From Acidobacteriota bacterium (lineage in GTDB: Bacteria; Acidobacteriota; Terriglobia; Bryobacterales; Bryobacteraceae): a DNA stretch of 37,905 bases. Below, piece after piece: positions 33,571-37,905 of the stretch; the first letter of the stretch is position 1, and each line of letters starts with the position of its first letter. The stretch lies in assembly GCA_016178945.1 (NCBI GenBank), contig JACOSH010000040.1, positions 1 through 37,905 of the forward strand. The letters are read 5' to 3'. Both the position numbers and the translations under genes were made by a program. A model generated the notes under the pieces. It was given only the letters and a program-made list of their open reading frames with translations. It ran no database searches and was not told the origin of the DNA.

Positions 33571-33918
33571 CTATTCTTTGCCTTTGCCCTTCTCGGCCAC
33601 TTCCACCACGATGTGGGCCATCCGCCGCTGGTAGCGGTAGGCGCGGCCCATGGGCGCCGGCCGCACCCGCTTCATGCGCGGCCCTTCGTTGACGTAGGCC
33701 CGGGACACGATCAGGTTGTCCACGTCCACGTCGGTGGCCTTGGCCTTGGCGTTGGCGATGGCCGAGTGCAGCACCTTCTCCACCGCCGGCGCGATCCGCT
33801 TGTTGACCACCCGCAGCGCATTGACCGCGTCGCCGGCCTTCTGCCCCCGAATCATGTCCACCACCAGCCGCGCCTTCTGCGGCGAAACCCGGACGTATCT
33901 CGCTTCTGCTCTGGCCAT
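33571..33918 (-). CDS. rplV: 50S ribosomal protein L22
   Basis: This is a 115-aa protein lining the exit tunnel. [35 protein letters not shown] and [35 protein letters not shown] are diagnostic. I chose ATG 33918 because GGAG lies six bases upstream; the frame also has a TTG at 33930, inside the repeat-flanking sequence. Confidence 0.95.
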   Translation of the reverse strand: MARAEARYVRVSPQKARLVVDMIRGQKAGDAVNALRVVNKRIAPAVEKVLHSAIANAKAKATDVDVDNLIVSRAYVNEGPRMKRVRPAPMGRAYRYQRRMAHIVVEVAEKGKGKE

Positions 33919-33929
33919 AATTAGCTCCA

Positions 33930-34025
33930 AGGTGTCAGGTGTTAGGTGTCAGGGGAAACCCCGACCACCTTCTGCCTAACCCAAAGCTTCCACCCCTGAC
34001 ACCTAACACCTCTCACCTAACACCT
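33930..34025 (-). repeat. Heptad AGGTGTY repeat, inverted, between rpsS and rplV
   Basis: The left arm (33930-33955) is AGGTGTC-AGGTGTT-AGGTGTC ending in AGGGG. The right arm (33993-34025) is CCCCTG followed by ACACCTA-type units, one irregular. The centre of about 37 bp holds unrelated sequence. It fills almost all of the gap between the rpsS stop and the rplV ribosome-binding site. Confidence 0.85.
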
Positions 34026-34028
34026 ACT

Positions 34029-34319
34029 CTATGCGGGCTTCGCCGCCTTCTCCGTCGCCGCCTTCACCGAGTGGCCTTTGAAGACCCGTGTCGGGGAAAA
34101 CTCGCCCAGCTTGTGGCCCACCATGTTCTCGGTCACGTACACCGGGATAAACTTCTTGCCGTTGTGCACCGCCAGCGTGTACCCCACGAACTCCGGCAGG
34201 ATGGTCGAACGCCGCGACCAGGTCTTGATGACCTTCTTCTCGTTCTTGGCGGCCTGCGTCTCCACCTTCTTGACCAGGTGGTCGTCGGTGAACGGACCTT
34301 TCTTAACGGATCGACCCAT
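34029..34319 (-). CDS. rpsS: 30S ribosomal protein S19
   Basis: This is a 96-aa 30S head protein. [72 protein letters not shown] are diagnostic. It lies 13 bp behind rplB. Confidence 0.97.
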   Translation of the reverse strand: MGRSVKKGPFTDDHLVKKVETQAAKNEKKVIKTWSRRSTILPEFVGYTLAVHNGKKFIPVYVTENMVGHKLGEFSPTRVFKGHSVKAATEKAAKPA

Positions 34320-34332
34320 ATTCTCTTCTCAC

Positions 34333-35163
<831 letters not shown>

Positions 35164-35170
35164 AAGAGCC

Positions 35171-35458
35171 TTAGATCTCCGTATACTCCGGCATTTTTTC
35201 GCCGGCCTTCAGTTTCACGTAGGCCTTCTTCCAGTCCGAGCGGTATCCGGTAAACCGGCCCCGGCGCCGGAGCTTGCCCGTCAGGTTCATGGTCCGGACT
35301 TCCGCCACGTGCACTTTGAACAGCTTCTCCACGGCGCCCTTGACCTGCGTCTTGGTGGCCGCCGCCGCCACTTCAAAGCACATCGTGGCCTCGCCTTCCT
35401 TCTTGGTAACGCCCTTTTCGGTGACGATGGGCCGTCGAATCACTTCATGGATGGTCAT
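35171..35458 (-). CDS. rplW: 50S ribosomal protein L23
   Basis: This is a 95-aa protein at the tunnel exit and a docking site for trigger factor and [69 protein letters not shown] fits L23. The ATG at 35458 overlaps the rplD stop as ATGA, which fixes the start. Confidence 0.96.
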   Translation of the reverse strand: MTIHEVIRRPIVTEKGVTKKEGEATMCFEVAAAATKTQVKGAVEKLFKVHVAEVRTMNLTGKLRRRGRFTGYRSDWKKAYVKLKAGEKMPEYTEI

Positions 35459-36081
35459 AGCGCCAGCGCCTCCGACAGCTTGGCGGCCGCCGCTTTGGAC
35501 AGCAGCACCCGATCGTGTCCCAGCAGGTGGTACACGGTCACCTCCCGGGTCGGCAGCAAGGTGACGCCTTCCAGGTTCCGCGCGCCCAACTCCAGGTTCC
35601 GGTTGCCGCTGTTGTCGACCAGCAGGACCGATCGCTTGGCCTCCAACACGTTGAGCGCGGCGCGGACGCCCTTGGTCTTGGACTCGGCGAAGCCAAATTC
35701 GCTGACCACCTTGAGTTGGCCGTCCCGCAACTTGGCCGACAGAGCCGACCGCAGCGCGCCCAGCAGCATCTTGCGCGGCAGTTTGTAGCTGTAATCCCGC
35801 GGCACCGGCCCGTGCACCGTGCCGCCGTGGCGCCAGAGCGGCGACCGGATGGAGCCCATGCGCGCCCGTCCGGTGCCCTTCTGCTTCCACAGCTTCTTTC
35901 CCGAACCGGCGACTTCCCAGCGGACCTTGGTCTTGGCGGTACCCCGGCGCTGGCCGGCCTGATACTGCCGCACCGCCTCGTACAACAGCGATTCGTTTAC
36001 CGGAGCGCCAAACACCGCATCGGCCAGCTCCACCTGGCCGACCGGCTGATTGTTCAGATCGACGACTTCGACGGTTGGCAT
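35455..36081 (-). CDS. rplD: 50S ribosomal protein L4
   Basis: This is a 208-aa protein. The tunnel loop KKLWKQKGTGRARMGSIRSPLWRHGGTVHGP and the C-terminal NLELGARNLEGVTLLPTREVTVYHLLGHDRVLLSKAA are typical. L4 also represses the S10 operon in E. coli; no evidence for that is visible here. I chose ATG 36081 (MPTVEVVDL), two bases after rplC. Confidence 0.97.
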   Translation of the reverse strand: MPTVEVVDLNNQPVGQVELADAVFGAPVNESLLYEAVRQYQAGQRRGTAKTKVRWEVAGSGKKLWKQKGTGRARMGSIRSPLWRHGGTVHGPVPRDYSYKLPRKMLLGALRSALSAKLRDGQLKVVSEFGFAESKTKGVRAALNVLEAKRSVLLVDNSGNRNLELGARNLEGVTLLPTREVTVYHLLGHDRVLLSKAAAAKLSEALAL

Positions 36082-36083
36082 GG

Positions 36084-36716
36084 CTACTGTTTCGCCCTCC
36101 GCACCAGAACGTAGCCGCCGTTGGGGCCCGGAACCGCGCCCTTCACCACCAGCACGTTGTCCTCGGTATCCACGTCGATCACTTCCAGGTTTCGGACCGT
36201 GACGCGCGCGTGGCCCATTTGCCCGGCCATGCGCATCCCCGGCAGCACTCGCGACGGGAAGCTGGAAGCGCCGATGGAACCGGGCGCGCGATGGAACATG
36301 GATCCATGCGATCCGCCGCCGCCCCGGAAGTGATGGCGCTTGACCACGCCCGCAAACCCGCGGCCCTTGCTGATGCCCACTACATCCACCCTGTCCCTGG
36401 GCTTGAACTGATCCACCAGCACCTGGTCGCCCGGCTTCAGATCGCCGTCTCCAGGCCGCAGGGGGAACTCGCGCAGGAGCTTGGCGCCCTCCACGCCCGC
36501 CTTCTTCAGATGGCCGATCCGCGGCTTGGTCAGACGCTGCGGCTTTACAAACTCCAGCAGCCCCAACTGCACGGCGTCGTAGCCATCGGTGGCCGGCGTC
36601 TTGCGCTGCACCACCATGCACGGACCCGCCTTCAACAGCGTCACGGGCACCACTTGCCCGTCCGGCCGGAAGACCTGCGTCATGCCAATTTTCTTGCCAA
36701 GTATTCCTGGACTCAT
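36084..36716 (-). CDS. rplC: 50S ribosomal protein L3
   Basis: This is a 210-aa protein. [26 protein letters not shown] and the central loop [51 protein letters not shown] are diagnostic. The ribosome-binding site GAGGT lies directly at the end of a repeat hairpin. Confidence 0.97.
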   Translation of the reverse strand: MSPGILGKKIGMTQVFRPDGQVVPVTLLKAGPCMVVQRKTPATDGYDAVQLGLLEFVKPQRLTKPRIGHLKKAGVEGAKLLREFPLRPGDGDLKPGDQVLVDQFKPRDRVDVVGISKGRGFAGVVKRHHFRGGGGSHGSMFHRAPGSIGASSFPSRVLPGMRMAGQMGHARVTVRNLEVIDVDTEDNVLVVKGAVPGPNGGYVLVRRAKQ

Positions 36717-36725
36717 ATGAACCTC

Positions 36726-36807
36726 AGGTGTTAGGTGTCAGGTGCTAGGTGTTAGGGAAACGCCGGAATATCCGTCCCTAACACCTAGCACCTCACACCT
36801 GACACCT
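36726..36807 (-). repeat. Long inverted heptad repeat, first of two, upstream of rplC
   Basis: Arms of 33 bp (36726-36758 and 36775-36807) are complementary except for two positions. They are built of AGGTGTT, AGGTGTC and AGGTGCT units. The 16-bp centre begins after GGGA and contains CGCCGGAATATCCG. The adjacent AACCTC (36720-36725) includes the complement of the rplC ribosome-binding site. Confidence 0.9.
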
Positions 36808-36821
36808 ATTTATTGAACCTC

Positions 36822-36904
36822 AGGTGTCAGGTGTCAGGTGTTAGGTGTCAGGGGAATCGCCGGAACGTCCGCCCCTGACACCTGACACCTGGCGCCTGAC
36901 ACCT
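36822..36904 (-). repeat. Long inverted heptad repeat, second of two, touching the rpsJ stop codon
   Basis: Arms of 33 bp (36822-36854 and 36872-36904) are complementary except for three positions. The centre has CGCCGGAACGTCCG, almost the same as in the first hairpin, and the flank AACCTC is also repeated (36816-36821). This means a unit of about 96 bp has been duplicated in tandem. The right arm ends on the first base of the rpsJ stop triplet (36904-36906). Confidence 0.9.
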
Positions 36905-37230
36905 TATTTGTGATCCTTCCCAAACGCCTTGATCTCCACATCCACGCCGGCCGGCAGGTCCAGCTTCATCAGCGCGTCCACCGTCTGTTGGGTGGGCTCG
37001 AGAATGTCCAGCAGCCGCTTGTGGGTCCGGACTTCAAACTGCTCCCGCGACTTTTTGTCCACGTGCGGCGAGCGCAGCACGGTCGTCCGGTTCCGGGTGG
37101 TGGGCAGCGGGATCGGTCCCGCCACTTGTGCGCCGGTGCGCTTGGCCGTATCGACGATTTCCGTCGTCGACTGGTCCAGAACCCGGTGATCGTACGCTTT
37201 CAAGCGAATGCGAATGCGTTCACGTACCAT
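36904..37230 (-). CDS. rpsJ: 30S ribosomal protein S10
   Basis: This is a 108-aa protein (NusE, also part of antitermination complexes). [40 protein letters not shown] and [37 protein letters not shown] are diagnostic. It is flanked on both sides by repeat loci. No Shine-Dalgarno sequence is visible before its ATG; the upstream bases are repeat-derived (CTGACAACT). Confidence 0.97.
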   Translation of the reverse strand: MVRERIRIRLKAYDHRVLDQSTTEIVDTAKRTGAQVAGPIPLPTTRNRTTVLRSPHVDKKSREQFEVRTHKRLLDILEPTQQTVDALMKLDLPAGVDVEIKAFGKDHK

Positions 37231-37231
37231 A

Positions 37232-37326
37232 GTTGTCAGTTTTCTCAGTTCATCGGTTTGTCAGTTCATCAGTTTGTCAGTTTCCGGCAAACTGACTTAC
37301 TGACTAGCTGACCTACTGACAAACCG
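37232..37326 (-). repeat. TCAGTTTG-type repeat, nested hairpins, between tuf and rpsJ
   Basis: CGGTTTGTCAG (37254-37264) pairs perfectly with CTGACAAACCG (37316-37326). Inside, GTCAGTTT (37276-37283) pairs with AAACTGAC (37289-37296) around CCGGC. Direct units TCAGTT, TCAGTTCA and TCAGTTTG occupy the left side. It fills the tuf-rpsJ spacer. Confidence 0.85.
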
Positions 37327-37328
37327 AC

Positions 37329-37905
37329 CTACTCTACTATCTCCGTTACCGTGCCGGCTCCGACGGTGCGGCCGCCTTCGCGGATGGCGAAGCGCAGCCC
37401 TTTGTCCATGGCCACCGGCGTGATCAGCTCTACGGTCAGGTTTACGTTGTCTCCCGGCATCACCATCTCGGTGCCCTCCGGCAGTTGCGCCACTCCGGTC
37501 ACGTCCGTGGTCCGGAAGTAGAACTGCGGCCGGTAGCCCTTGAAGAACGGCGTGTGACGGCCCCCCTCTTCCGTCGACAGCACGTACACCTCGCCCTTGA
37601 ACTTCTTGTGCGGCGTGATCGAGCCCGGCTTGGAGATCACCTGCCCACGCTCCACTTCGTCCTTCTCCACGCCGCGCAGCAGCAACCCCACGTTGTCCCC
37701 GGCCCGCCCTTCATCCAGCAGCTTCTTGAACATTTCCACCCCGGTCACCACCGTCTTGCGGGTGTCCCGGAATCCCACGATCTCCATCTCCTCGCCGACC
37801 TTGCAGATGCCCCGCTCGATGCGCCCGGTCACCACCGTCCCGCGGCCCTGGATCGAAAAGATGTCCTCGATCGGCATCAGGAACGGCTTGTCCACCGCCC
37901 GCGCC
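37329..37905 (-). CDS. tuf: Elongation factor Tu, C-terminal part
   Basis: The frame is open to the window edge, so the GTPase domain lies outside. The visible 190 or so residues are the end of domain 1 and domains 2 and 3: [49 protein letters not shown] and the tail [23 protein letters not shown]-Tu delivers aminoacyl-tRNA to the ribosome. Position upstream of rpsJ, as in the str-S10 arrangement, is standard; the promoter is outside the window. Confidence 0.97.
   Translation of the reverse strand, partial: ARAVDKPFLMPIEDIFSIQGRGTVVTGRIERGICKVGEEMEIVGFRDTRKTVVTGVEMFKKLLDEGRAGDNVGLLLRGVEKDEVERGQVISKPGSITPHKKFKGEVYVLSTEEGGRHTPFFKGYRPQFYFRTTDVTGVAQLPEGTEMVMPGDNVNLTVELITPVAMDKGLRFAIREGGRTVGAGTVTEIVE

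Overview
The window is high-GC bacterial DNA that most resembles an acidobacterium of the Solibacter/Bryobacterales type. The first gene ends in the C-terminal domain known as TIGR03437 (the 'Solibacter' secretion-associated domain). Other support is a pair of paralogous secreted subtilases, a korAB-type 2-oxoacid:ferredoxin oxidoreductase with a fused alpha/gamma subunit, and a canonical S10-spc-alpha ribosomal superoperon. The lineage call is an inference from family content; no rRNA gene is present.

Layout. Positions 1-1598: 3' part of a subtilase. Positions 1599-1990: an eroded second copy of the ends of korB and korA. Positions 2031-7818: an accessory island with a three-GAF histidine kinase and a receiver-only partner on the + strand, facing a RelE/HigB-like toxin, a long XRE protein and an unknown protein on the - strand. 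Positions 7964-11294: korB, korA and an Fe-S-type winged-helix regulator in one coupled - strand operon. It is divergent from a two-cluster ferredoxin (11406-11717), followed by a Rieske ferredoxin remnant and a secreted heavy-metal-associated (HMA) protein. In that HMA protein the first Cys of the metal-binding CxxC is encoded by TGA, and a SECIS-like hairpin lies just downstream. Positions 12336-12566: an AbrB-type antitoxin remnant. Positions 12700-17352 (+): second subtilase, greA, a CDP-alcohol phosphatidyltransferase and an excisionase-like/PIN toxin-antitoxin pair. Positions 17378-21050 (-): a TIM-barrel sugar isomerase-like protein, gamma-glutamyltransferase and an HGSNAT-like membrane acyltransferase, packed directly behind rplQ. 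Positions 21057-37905 (-): rplQ, rpoA, rpsD, rpsK, rpsM, rpmJ, infA, map, adk, secY, rplO, rpmD, rpsE, rplR, rplF, rpsH, rpsN, rplE, rplX, rplN, rpsQ, rpmC, rplP, rpsC, rplV, rpsS, rplB, rplW, rplD, rplC, rpsJ and the 3' part of tuf.

The most unusual signals are these. (1) A possible selenocysteine-containing periplasmic HMA protein. (2) A family of short-period (7-8 bp) tandem repeats arranged as long inverted repeats in nearly every enlarged gap of the ribosomal superoperon, including a perfect 41-bp inverted repeat. (3) The kor relic bounding an island with a toxin and a 489-aa XRE protein. (4) Several promoters whose -10 element sits so close to the start codon that the mRNAs should be leaderless or nearly so. 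No searches or folding programs were run; family assignments rest on recognised motifs and gene order.
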